Below, in pieces: positions 7,357-14,258 of a DNA stretch of 20,322 nt. The notes beneath the pieces are model-generated. The model saw nothing but the letters and a program-made list of their open reading frames with translations. It had not been told where the DNA came from and searched no databases. The translations under genes and the position numbers were made by a program. The number at the start of each line of letters is the position of its first letter. Position 1 is the first letter of the stretch. The stretch comes from Bacillota bacterium (GTDB lineage Bacteria; Bacillota; Bacilli; Paenibacillales; Paenibacillaceae), in contig JAEZCJ010000096.1 in assembly GCA_023433615.1 (NCBI GenBank), positions 1 through 20,322 of the forward strand, read 5' to 3'.

Positions 7357-7482
7357 AGCGCGACTCTCCTCGCGTATCAAGTGTGAAATTCTATAAGAAT
7401 CGGGTGGGTTTATTCGTAGTTGATCTTACATAGCAAGGATAAACTGATAGAGTCGAATAATCAATTCGTGTGTATAAGAGGT
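7357..7482. promoter_or_regulatory. Divergent promoter region between AraC regulator and repeat copy 1
   Basis: This AT-richer 126 bases must hold the promoter of the minus-strand regulator. It may also hold that of GH127, whose start lies beyond the repeat. Candidate hexamers are weak: TTGATC at 7420-7425 has no well-placed -10. An inverted pair CGAAT/ATTCG sits at 7454-7468. I cannot assign promoters with confidence. Confidence 0.3.
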
Positions 7483-7690
7483 TGTTCAAAAAGTCCATTT
7501 GTGATCGCGAAGTAACACAAGAAGCCAATTCGACGTCGAATCTTGAACGCTGGCGAAAATGAAGCGTATGCTTCCGATGTGCGTTTCTTGCGAAACGCTG
7601 GAGGTGCTCATGTAGCTTAGACTACGCTGCGCTCCTCATTTTCTACCATCGTCCAACCTTCTCGGCGCTGACAACCGGTCTTTTTGAACA
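7483..7690 (+). repeat. 208-bp MITE-like repeat, copy 1 (module order A-B-C-D)
   Basis: This is bounded by perfect 11-bp terminal inverted repeats, TGTTCAAAAAG (7483-7493) and CTTTTTGAACA (7680-7690), and has no coding capacity. Module A (7483-7558) includes the 14-bp palindrome ATTCGACGTCGAAT. Module B (7562-7604) contains the hairpin GCGTTTC-TTGC-GAAACGC. Module C (7605-7659) includes GTAGCTTAGACTAC. Module D (7666-7690) carries the right end. A second copy of identical length and orientation lies at 14035-14242. The size, terminal repeats and lack of genes fit a non-autonomous element mobilised in trans. The bases AGAGGT precede both copies. The right end is only 10 bases from the GH127 ribosome binding site. 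Confidence 0.85.
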
Positions 7691-7714
7691 CGCACTAAAA
7701 GGAGATGGGGAAAG

Positions 7715-10018
7715 ATGCATCAGGTTACGCTGTTGGACGGGATTTTCGGAGAGTCGCAAGAGACGGGATTAGCTTATCTGCTTCAGCTGGATGTCGACCG
7801 CTTGACTGCGCCTTGTTATGAGGCGGCGTCATTAACGGCGAAGAAGCCGCGTTACGGCGGCTGGGAAGCGACGCAGATCGCGGGCCATTCGATCGGGCAT
7901 TGGCTGTCGGCCGCCGCGGCGATGATCGCGGCGACCGGCAATGAAGGGCTGAAGGCGAAGCTGACTTATGCCGTCGACGAGCTGGCATTCATCCAGTCGC
8001 ATGATCCGGACGGCTATGTCAGCGGATTCAAGCGCGATTGCTTCGACAAAGCGTTCGCGGGAGGCGAGTTCGAGGTCCATAACTTCGGGCTTGGCGGCTC
8101 TTGGGTACCTTGGTACAGCATTCATAAAATCTATGCAGGTCTCATCGATGCCTATAAGCTGGCCGGGATCGAACAAGCGCTAGAAGTCGTCGTCAAGCTT
8201 GCAAATTGGGCGAAGCAGGGCACCGACCGGATGTCGGATGCCGAATTCCAGCGCATGCTCATCTGCGAGCATGGCGGGATGAACGAGGCGATGGCGGACC
8301 TGTATCTTATCACGGGCAATCAAGGTTACTTGGATTTGGCCATCCGATTCTGTCATCAAGCCATTCTTGCCCCGCTTGCTGACGGCATCGACGAGCTGGA
8401 GGGCAAGCATGCCAACACGCAGATCCCGAAGGTGATCGGGGCAGCCAAGCTGTACGAGATCACGGGTGAGGCTAAATATCGGCGAATGGCGGAGTTTTTC
8501 TGGCAGGAGGTCACGCAGAATCGCTCCTACATCATCGGCGGCAACAGCATTTTCGAGCACTTCAGGGCGCGGGGCAGCGAGAAGCTGGGCGTCGAGACGG
8601 CGGAGACCTGCAACACGTACAACATGCTGAAGCTGACGGGCCACCTGTTCCGCTGGTCGCCGAACGCCGCATACATGGACTACTACGAACGCGCTTTGTA
8701 CAATCACATTCTCGCTTCGCAGGATCCGGATTCCGGAATGAAAATGTATTTCGTCTCGACGGAGCCCGGTCACTTCAAGGTGTACGGGACGCCGGATCAG
8801 TCGTTCTGGTGCTGTACCGGTACGGGGATGGAGAACCCTGCCCGCTATAACAAGGACATCTACCATGCCGACCAAGAAGCGATCTACGTCAATCTGTTCA
8901 TCGGATCGAGAGCCGTCTTCGCCGATCGGCATGTCGCGATTCGTCAGGAGACGGATTTCCCTCGCACGGACCGGACGAGAATCGTAGTGGAAGAGGCGAC
9001 AGGGGAGAGCTTCAAGCTGCGCATTCGGGTTCCCTATTGGGCTGCCGGCGAGGTGAAGGCTGTCGTGGGCGCCGATACGTACGCATCCTCCGAGAACGGG
9101 TACCTCGAGATCGAACGGAATTGGCAAGCGGGCGATCGTGTCGACGTGACGCTGCCGATGAAGCTGCATATGTACCGGTCCAAGGATGATGCGGGTAAGG
9201 TCGGCTTTTTGTACGGACCTGTCGTTCTCGCAGGAGCGCTCGGCAGAGACCATTTTCCGGAGCATGATATCGTAGGCAACCATATGAGTCTTCACCATCA
9301 TCCGTTGATCGACGTGCCGATTCTGGTAACGGATGAGCCGGATATCCAAGCTTGGATTCGGCCGGTCGAAGGCGAGGCGCTGACCTTCGTTACCGACGCG
9401 GTCGGGCAGCCCGGCAATGTCAGCGTGAAGCTGATTCCGTTCTACGCCCTGCATCATCAGCGGTATACGCTGTATTGGAAGCTGATGAATCAGGAGCAAT
9501 TCGCGTCTTACTCGGACCATGAGAAGGCAGAGCGGGATCGCCTGCAGGCCGTTACGGTAGACGTCGTTAGCCCGCATGAGCAGCAATCGGAGGTCGAGCA
9601 TGCGATTCAGTCCCATGAATCGAGATCGGGGTACTCCGTTCATGCGCAGCGGGGATACAGGAACGCAGTCGGAGAAGGCGGATACTTCCGCTATCGGATG
9701 GCCGTCAAGCCGAATCGCCCGATGACGCTGGAAGTTACCTACTTCGGCACGGACGGCGCGCAATGGATCGACGGCGTCCTCCACAAGCGCGAATTCGCGA
9801 TTCTGATCGACGGCACCGAGATTGCCCGGCAGAAGCTGGAGGCCGGCAAGCCGGAACAGGTATTCAACGTCCATTACGATCTTCCGGAAGCGCTGCTGAA
9901 CGGTCTAGAGAGCGTGGAAGTCACGTTCAAGTCGGAGTCCGGGACAGTCGCAGGTAACGTATACGGGGTGCGGATGGTAGACCGGCTGCGGATGGCGGAG
10001 TGGGGTAGCAAGTCCTAA
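7715..10018 (+). CDS. GH127 beta-L-arabinofuranosidase (DUF1680 family)
   Basis: The 767-residue protein belongs to the family of Bifidobacterium HypBA1, which removes beta-L-arabinofuranose units with a zinc-bound cysteine nucleophile. The key residues are visible: Glu281 (IFEHF) as acid/base, Glu297 and Cys299 (ETCNTYNM) and Cys366-Cys367 (FWCCTGTGMEN). Glu281 to Glu297 is 16 residues, as in HypBA1 (Glu322 to Glu338). An (alpha/alpha)6 barrel occupies about residues 1-420, followed by beta-sandwich domains. There is no signal peptide, so it is cytoplasmic. ATG 7715 has GGAG at 7701-7704. Repeat copy 1 lies immediately upstream, the AraC-type regulator is divergent and the FAD oxidoreductase follows after 109 bases. 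GH127 also contains other specificities, so the substrate is likely but not certain. Confidence 0.92.
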   Translation: MHQVTLLDGIFGESQETGLAYLLQLDVDRLTAPCYEAASLTAKKPRYGGWEATQIAGHSIGHWLSAAAAMIAATGNEGLKAKLTYAVDELAFIQSHDPDGYVSGFKRDCFDKAFAGGEFEVHNFGLGGSWVPWYSIHKIYAGLIDAYKLAGIEQALEVVVKLANWAKQGTDRMSDAEFQRMLICEHGGMNEAMADLYLITGNQGYLDLAIRFCHQAILAPLADGIDELEGKHANTQIPKVIGAAKLYEITGEAKYRRMAEFFWQEVTQNRSYIIGGNSIFEHFRARGSEKLGVETAETCNTYNMLKLTGHLFRWSPNAAYMDYYERALYNHILASQDPDSGMKMYFVSTEPGHFKVYGTPDQSFWCCTGTGMENPARYNKDIYHADQEAIYVNLFIGSRAVFADRHVAIRQETDFPRTDRTRIVVEEATGESFKLRIRVPYWAAGEVKAVVGADTYASSENGYLEIERNWQAGDRVDVTLPMKLHMYRSKDDAGKVGFLYGPVVLAGALGRDHFPEHDIVGNHMSLHHHPLIDVPILVTDEPDIQAWIRPVEGEALTFVTDAVGQPGNVSVKLIPFYALHHQRYTLYWKLMNQEQFASYSDHEKAERDRLQAVTVDVVSPHEQQSEVEHAIQSHESRSGYSVHAQRGYRNAVGEGGYFRYRMAVKPNRPMTLEVTYFGTDGAQWIDGVLHKREFAILIDGTEIARQKLEAGKPEQVFNVHYDLPEALLNGLESVEVTFKSESGTVAGNVYGVRMVDRLRMAEWGSKS

Positions 10019-10049
10019 TGGAACGCGGAGGCCATTCAATCGCCTCTAA

Positions 10050-10079
10050 CTGGAATAAAATCTCCTCCTTCTGGAATAA
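10050..10079 (+). repeat. Direct repeat CTGGAATAA at 21-bp offset
   Basis: CTGGAATAA occurs at 10050-10058 and 10071-10079, exactly 21 bases apart, in the 109-base gap between the GH127 and FAD oxidoreductase genes. The gap also holds GAGGC (10027-10031) facing GCCTC (10042-10046) as a short hairpin without a T-run. It could be a two-site AraC-type operator or part of an intergenic repeat family; the window alone does not decide. Confidence 0.45.
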
Positions 10080-10127
10080 TGAGGGAACAAAGCCCGGTTG
10101 AGGCGTTCCGAAGGAGAAGAACAGGCA

Positions 10128-11237
10128 ATGAAGATTGCGATCATGGGTGCTGGACTCTCGGGGTTGGCTAGCGCAATCACGCTGGAGAAGCACGGCATCG
10201 AACCGGCGATATTCGAGAAGCGCAGCCAAGCGGGCGACCGATTCGTCAACGGCGAGGTGTTGTTATCCATGCTCGTCCATCCCGTGCGAGACTGCATTGC
10301 ATCCTTGTCGGACCAGTACGGCATCTACCTTCAGCCGACCGCTCCGATTCAGAAGATGACCATACAATCGCAGCACGAAACCGCGGTCATCGAAGGTCCT
10401 CTGGGATTCATCAATATAAGGGGCAGACAGGAAGAATCGTTCGAGGCGCAGCTGGAGCGCCAAGTCCGATCGAAGATTCGCTACGATTCCGACCTGACGC
10501 ATGAAGATCTGGTCAAGGAATATACGCATGTCATCCTGGCGACGGGCGATGCCGCCGACGCGAAGCGCAGCCGGAATTTCCGGGAGGACCTGACGGTTTC
10601 GATCAGCGGCGCAACGGTGGAGGGCAAATTCGATCGATTCGAGGTCCAGACGTGGCTTGATTACGCGATCGCGCCGCACGGTTATGGTTACCTGGTGCCG
10701 TATTCCGAGTCGGAAGCGAATGTCGTCGTCGCGCTTCCGGATCAACCCGGAATAGAAGGCGGGGAGGATGATCTGCTGCGTATCTGGACCGCAATGCACG
10801 AGAAGGCGCAGAGGCGCCTTGGTCAAGGTCTTCCGGTTACGGACCGCTTCCAGATCAGGCGCTACCCGATGGGCATCTGCGGATCCGCTCGGGTGGGGAA
10901 TACGTTCTACGTCGGCAACAACTTCGGCTCGATGATGCCCTTCCTCGGATTCGGCCAATATAACGCCTTATTGACCGGCGTATTCGCGGCCTACGATCTG
11001 TGCGGTCAGGGCAGTTACGAACGGTTGTCGGAGCCCCTTCGCAAGAGCTACGAACATTCGCTAGTCCTGCGAAGGGCATTGGAGAACGTGGAAGATGAAG
11101 GACTGGACCGCATCGTTCGTCTGCTCAGCGGCCGATTGGGCAACAAGCTGTTGTTGGCGAATGCGTTGAACCCGGTGAAGCTGGCGAGCTATCTGCTCCG
11201 GCCTTATATCAAGTGGAAACAAGGAGCGACGACATGA
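10128..11237 (+). CDS. FAD-dependent oxidoreductase (geranylgeranyl-reductase-like / PHBH fold)
   Basis: The 369-residue protein starts at ATG 10128 with AAGGAGA at 10111-10117. The N-terminal Rossmann motif Gly7-x-Gly9-x-x-Gly12 (IMGAGLSGLASA) ends with Glu30 for the ribose of FAD. A second FAD element, ILATGDAAD, lies near residue 140. A late segment, FYVGNNFGSM then FLGFGQYNALLTGVFAA, corresponds to the family's GD motif with Asp replaced by Asn. The family includes geranylgeranyl reductases, halogenases and hydroxylases. The substrate is unknown, and nothing in the sequence ties it to arabinose metabolism. It lies 109 bases after GH127 on the same strand and may be co-transcribed. Its stop overlaps the start of a 16-codon ORF. 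Confidence 0.85.
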   Translation: MKIAIMGAGLSGLASAITLEKHGIEPAIFEKRSQAGDRFVNGEVLLSMLVHPVRDCIASLSDQYGIYLQPTAPIQKMTIQSQHETAVIEGPLGFINIRGRQEESFEAQLERQVRSKIRYDSDLTHEDLVKEYTHVILATGDAADAKRSRNFREDLTVSISGATVEGKFDRFEVQTWLDYAIAPHGYGYLVPYSESEANVVVALPDQPGIEGGEDDLLRIWTAMHEKAQRRLGQGLPVTDRFQIRRYPMGICGSARVGNTFYVGNNFGSMMPFLGFGQYNALLTGVFAAYDLCGQGSYERLSEPLRKSYEHSLVLRRALENVEDEGLDRIVRLLSGRLGNKLLLANALNPVKLASYLLRPYIKWKQGATT

Positions 11238-11284
11238 TGGGAATTGCCTGCGAGCGTTCACCGCAATTGACGGTCTCCGAATAA
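11234..11284 (+). pseudogene. Tiny coupled ORF, possible remnant of a deleted downstream gene
   Basis: ATG at 11234 overlaps the TGA of the FAD oxidoreductase (ATGA) and is preceded by AAGGAG at 11220-11225. That is the arrangement of a translationally coupled gene. The frame gives only MMGIACERSPQLTVSE before TAA at 11282-11284. The convergent chemoreceptor gene ends 17 bases later. It may be a truncated gene start, a real short peptide or chance. No family is recognised. Confidence 0.3.
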
Positions 11285-11301
11285 GGCTACGGCAGCTTTT
11301 C

Positions 11302-12999
11302 CTACCGATGGAACTTCGCGACCGATCGGTCCATGCCCGTAATGCGATCCATGAGCAGGTCCGACGCTGCTGCCACTTCTTGCAGCGATGCGACCTGCTC
11401 TTCTCCCATGGCAGCGATGCCTTGAATCTCCTGCTTGATGCGCCCCGCCTGCGCCTTCACGTCCTCGATATGCGCTTGCATGCGGTCCATGCGCCGGGCC
11501 GCGTCCTGCAGGTCCTGATTGGATGCCTGTACCTCGGACTGAACGTGATCGTTCGCGTCGCGGATCGCTTCGAACATGCGGTTCGCGGCGATCGCGCGGT
11601 GTCCGCCGAGCACGAGCTGGCTCGTGCTGTCTGCCATCTGAGTGCGAATGGAGATCATATTCTGCCGCACTTCGTCCAGCCGCAGGTCTACCGTGGAGGC
11701 AAGTCCGTCCGTGAGTCCTGCCAATTGTTTGATCCGCTGCGCGATAACGGCGAAGCTTGCGCCGGATTGGCTGGCCCGCGCGGCCTCGATGGATGCGTTC
11801 AGGGATAGAATATTCGTCTCGGCAGAGACGCTCTGGATCTGTCTCAGCAAGGCAGACATTTCTTCCATCCGTCCCTCCAGCAGACCGGTATCCTCCTCGA
11901 CCTTGGCAATCGCTTGCTTCAATTGCCCGAACGATGCCATGAATTCGCCCATCGCGATGCATCCCTCATTCGCAAGCGTAACGGACTCGTCCGCACGCCG
12001 GCTGATACGATCCGATTTCTGCAGAATCTGCTCGATCGACGCGGTCAAGAATCCGCAATGACGGACGGCAGCCTGCACGAACGAATCTTGCTCGAGCACG
12101 GCTTCGTGAATGAGCTGCGCGGCTTGCGCGATCTCCTCGCCGGCTTGATTGTTCTCCTGCACCCCGTAGTGGATATGCTCCGAGGAGGCGGCGACCTGGC
12201 GGCTGGTTTCTTGCACGCTGGAGACGATGAGCTGCAGGCTGCCCAGCATCGCGTTGAAGGCGCTGCCTAGCTTGCCGATCTCGTCCCGCGACAGAGACCT
12301 TAAGCCGTCGATCGCGAGATCCCCCTCGGATAGACGGGTTAAACTGCGCTGGATGCGCGACAGCGGGTTCGCGATGGACCTGGAGATCAGCCATGCGATA
12401 AGCAGCGAGAGAGCCACGATGAAGGCCGCGACGCCGATCAGGACATAGATCGTGCGCGTGAAGGCAGCGGTCATCTGCGACGCCTTCTGCTCCATGACGA
12501 GAAGCTTCTTGCGCACAAGGTCTTGGACGCTCTGCTCGACCAGGAACGTGATGTCGACCGCCAGCTCGTAGGAGACGGTCTGTTGATCGACGGAGGCGCC
12601 TTCTGCCGTCTGCTTGTTCAAGGTATCGACTTGAAGGAGGAGCGACTCCATCGTATTGCGAATCTCGTCGATTCGCTGCTGCACGCTTGCCGAGCTTTCA
12701 TGCCGCTCCAGATCGTCGATTCGCGCATTCATCTCGTCGATCAACGCGTACTGGCGGCCCTCCTCGAAGGTCTGCATGCCGAAGACGATGTCGCGTATCT
12801 CATGATCGAGCGCAGGCTTCAGCAGTCCGCTGAGCTTATTGGCGCGCGCGGTACTGTCGACGAGCGCATTATACTCTTGCAAGTAGCCGTAGAATACGTA
12901 TGATTGCACGCCGCCCAGCAGGACGGTGAGCACGATGACGGCGATGAACGATGCGATCAGCTTATGGCGAATCGACCGCAATCCGATTCGAAGCATCAT
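11302..12999 (-). CDS. Methyl-accepting chemotaxis protein (four-helix-bundle sensor)
   Basis: The start is taken at ATG 12999-12997 (MMLRIGLRSIRHK) because GGAGGGG lies 6 bases upstream; the frame extends further but without a site. In the 565-residue product, transmembrane helix 1 is around residues 14-35. A roughly 150-residue helical extracellular part of the 4HB_MCP type follows. Transmembrane helix 2 (VLIGVAAFIVALSLLIAWLI) leads into HAMP (SIANPLSRIQRSLTRLSEGD) and the methyl-accepting signalling coiled coil. The hairpin-tip signature ETNILSLNASIEAARA is recognisable, but the next segment reads SGASFAVIAQRIKQLA instead of the usual GRGFAVVADEVRKLA. The ligand is unknown. The gene lies between the arabinose and xylose loci, divergent from the IclR-type regulator, so pentose taxis is only a guess. 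Confidence 0.92.
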   Translation of the reverse strand: MMLRIGLRSIRHKLIASFIAVIVLTVLLGGVQSYVFYGYLQEYNALVDSTARANKLSGLLKPALDHEIRDIVFGMQTFEEGRQYALIDEMNARIDDLERHESSASVQQRIDEIRNTMESLLLQVDTLNKQTAEGASVDQQTVSYELAVDITFLVEQSVQDLVRKKLLVMEQKASQMTAAFTRTIYVLIGVAAFIVALSLLIAWLISRSIANPLSRIQRSLTRLSEGDLAIDGLRSLSRDEIGKLGSAFNAMLGSLQLIVSSVQETSRQVAASSEHIHYGVQENNQAGEEIAQAAQLIHEAVLEQDSFVQAAVRHCGFLTASIEQILQKSDRISRRADESVTLANEGCIAMGEFMASFGQLKQAIAKVEEDTGLLEGRMEEMSALLRQIQSVSAETNILSLNASIEAARASQSGASFAVIAQRIKQLAGLTDGLASTVDLRLDEVRQNMISIRTQMADSTSQLVLGGHRAIAANRMFEAIRDANDHVQSEVQASNQDLQDAARRMDRMQAHIEDVKAQAGRIKQEIQGIAAMGEEQVASLQEVAAASDLLMDRITGMDRSVAKFHR

Positions 13000-13033
13000 A
13001 GAAGACCCCTCCAACATATTGGACTGCCCCAAG

Positions 13034-13048
13034 TGTAAACCGCTTTCA
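13034..13048. promoter_or_regulatory. Imperfect cre-like palindrome upstream of the chemoreceptor
   Basis: TGTAAACCGCTTTCA resembles the CcpA catabolite-repression site (TGWAANCGNTNWCA) but has one extra base. It lies 35 bases upstream of the chemoreceptor ATG, where a repressor could act. The one-base insertion makes CcpA binding doubtful. Confidence 0.25.
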
Positions 13049-13182
13049 TGAAGCCGTACATTGAAATTCATACGCGTTTGTTGCGATTTTTCATCATTCG
13101 ACACGCTTCTCTCCGTGCAACTGGCCGAACGGACGTATGGACGTATATCCAATCCGCGGTCATTCATGGTATAATGGAAATT

Positions 13183-13202
13183 GCAGAACGCAGTTCTATA
13201 TT
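13183..13202 (+). promoter_or_regulatory. IclR-gene operator and -10 region (AGAAC-N3-GTTCT)
   Basis: GCAGAACGCAGTTCTATATT contains the perfect inverted repeat AGAAC/GTTCT (13185-13197). Its last base begins a -10-like TATATT (13197-13202). The same arrangement occurs before the catabolic operon at 14259-14278. A stronger-looking alternative -10, TATAAT, lies at 13170-13175; with it the operator would cover the transcription start. Either reading fits autoregulation by the IclR-type protein encoded 30 bases downstream. Confidence 0.6.
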
Positions 13203-13231
13203 ATAAAACATGAGTAGGTGTCTATCGCGGT

Positions 13232-13987
13232 ATGCCGATTATACAATCGCTCGACAGAGCGCTCCGAATCGTCGACTTGTTCGATGAACAGACCCGGGAG
13301 CTGAAGATTACGGAGATCAGCGCGCGTGTCCGGCTGCATAAGAGCACGGTGCACTCGCTCCTCAAGACGCTTCAGCTGCACGGCTATATCGAACAGGACC
13401 AGCATGGGCTGTACCGGCTCGGCGTGCGGTTCCTGGAGAAGGGGCAACTGCTGCTCGCGGGCTTCGATATTCGCGAGATCGCAAGCCGTCCGCTGCAAGA
13501 GCTGTCCGGCGGGACGGGGCAGACCGTCCATCTTGTCGTTCGAGACGGCACGGAGGGCGTCTACATCGACAAGGTCGAAGGCAGCAAGGCGGCGATTCGC
13601 TATTCCCGGATTGGACGCCGCGTTCCGCTGCATAGCAGTGCCGTAGGCAAGGTGCTGGCCGCCTTCCTGCCGGACCATGAGCTCGACAGATTGCTCCAAG
13701 GCTACGAATATACGGCGCATACGGCACGGACGATCGCGAGCGAGGCAGACTTCCGCGGAGAGCTCATGGCCGTTCGCGGCGAAGGCGTCGCTTACGATCG
13801 CGAGGAGAACGAGCCGGGCGTGCGCTGCGCGGCAGCTCCCGTGTTCGATCATGGCGGGCGCGTATCGGCCGCGATCAGCATCTCGACGATGGTATCTACG
13901 GTCGACGACCGCGAGCTGGAGTCATTGGCGGCGCGGCTGCGCGAGACGGCATCGAGGATCTCGCAGGGGATCGGTTATCGTCCGTAG
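13232..13987 (+). CDS. IclR-family transcriptional regulator, probable xylonate-operon regulator
   Basis: The 251-residue protein has an N-terminal winged helix (about residues 1-65; KITEISARVRLHKSTVHSLL is the helix-turn-helix, then GYIEQ and a YRLGVRFLE linker). The C-terminal IclR effector domain (about 80-251) includes GTEGVYIDKVEG, RVPLHSSAVGKVLAAFLPD and CAAAPVFDHGGRVSAAISIS. ATG 13232 has a modest AGGTG site about 11 bases upstream. In E. coli the xylonate genes yagEF are controlled by the IclR-type XynR (YagI), so a role sensing a pentonate or its keto-deoxy product fits the operon downstream. It shares an operator-like palindrome with that operon. Whether it represses or activates cannot be told. 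Confidence 0.93.
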   Translation: MPIIQSLDRALRIVDLFDEQTRELKITEISARVRLHKSTVHSLLKTLQLHGYIEQDQHGLYRLGVRFLEKGQLLLAGFDIREIASRPLQELSGGTGQTVHLVVRDGTEGVYIDKVEGSKAAIRYSRIGRRVPLHSSAVGKVLAAFLPDHELDRLLQGYEYTAHTARTIASEADFRGELMAVRGEGVAYDREENEPGVRCAAAPVFDHGGRVSAAISISTMVSTVDDRELESLAARLRETASRISQGIGYRP

Positions 13988-14001
13988 TCCGGTTGGAGGA
14001 C

Positions 14002-14028
14002 GAAGCGGCATCTGCCGCATCTTCTTAT
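14002..14028 (+). terminator. Possible terminator after the IclR gene
   Basis: GCGGC (14005-14009) and GCCGC (14014-14018) pair around ATCT, with outer GAAG/CTTC (14002-14005 and 14021-14024) roughly extending the stem. A pyrimidine-rich CTTCTTAT follows rather than a clean T-run. It sits 15 bases after the IclR stop and just before repeat copy 2. Confidence 0.4.
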
Positions 14029-14034
14029 AGAGGT

Positions 14035-14242
14035 TGTTCAAAAAGCCCATTTGTGATCGCGAAGTAACACAAGAAGCCAATTCGACGTCGAATCTTGAAC
14101 GCTGGCGAAACTTCCGGTGCTCATGTAGCTTAGACTACACTGCGCTCCTCACTTTCTACCGTCGTCCAACCTAAGCGTATGCTTCCGATGCTGCGTTTCC
14201 TACGGAAACGCTGGAGGCGCTGACAATCGGTCTTTTTGAACA
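14035..14242 (+). repeat. 208-bp MITE-like repeat, copy 2 (module order A-C-B-D)
   Basis: This has the same terminal inverted repeats, TGTTCAAAAAG (14035-14045) and CTTTTTGAACA (14232-14242), and the same total length as copy 1. Module A (14035-14110) differs from copy 1 at one base. Module C (14118-14172) comes before module B (14173-14217), the reverse of copy 1. Module D is 14218-14242. A 7-base CTTCCGG remnant sits where B lies in copy 1. The hairpin in B is kept as GCGTTTCC-TAC-GGAAACGC. The element lies between the IclR gene and the promoter of the catabolic operon, 18 bases from its operator. Confidence 0.85.
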
Positions 14243-14258
14243 CACTTACAAGATTCAT

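Noticed and set aside
7420..7450. TTGATC...TGATAG as a GH127 promoter
   Set aside because: The 19-base spacing and poor -10 match make it no better than chance in this AT-rich stretch.
8180..9874. 564-codon open frame on the minus strand
   Set aside because: It is opposite the GH127 gene, which has all its catalytic residues. The antisense product is Arg/Val-rich with no recognisable domain.
11242..11268. AATTGC...GCAATT inverted repeat as a terminator of the FAD oxidoreductase gene
   Set aside because: It has only 6 pairs with a 15-base loop and no T-run on either strand.
11302..13167. Longer 621-residue chemoreceptor start at 13167
   Set aside because: The extra 56 residues precede the first membrane helix, contain no motif and have no ribosome binding site. 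GGAGGGG in front of 12999 decides the start.
13210..13231. ATG at 13210 as the IclR gene start
   Set aside because: It is out of frame with the helix-turn-helix domain; ATG 13232 begins the normal IclR N-terminus.
7483..14242. Paired repeats considered as a CRISPR array or as riboswitches
   Set aside because: There are only two copies, 6.5 kb apart, with terminal inverted repeats and rearranged modules. There are no short regularly spaced repeats, and one copy lies upstream of the promoter rather than in a leader.
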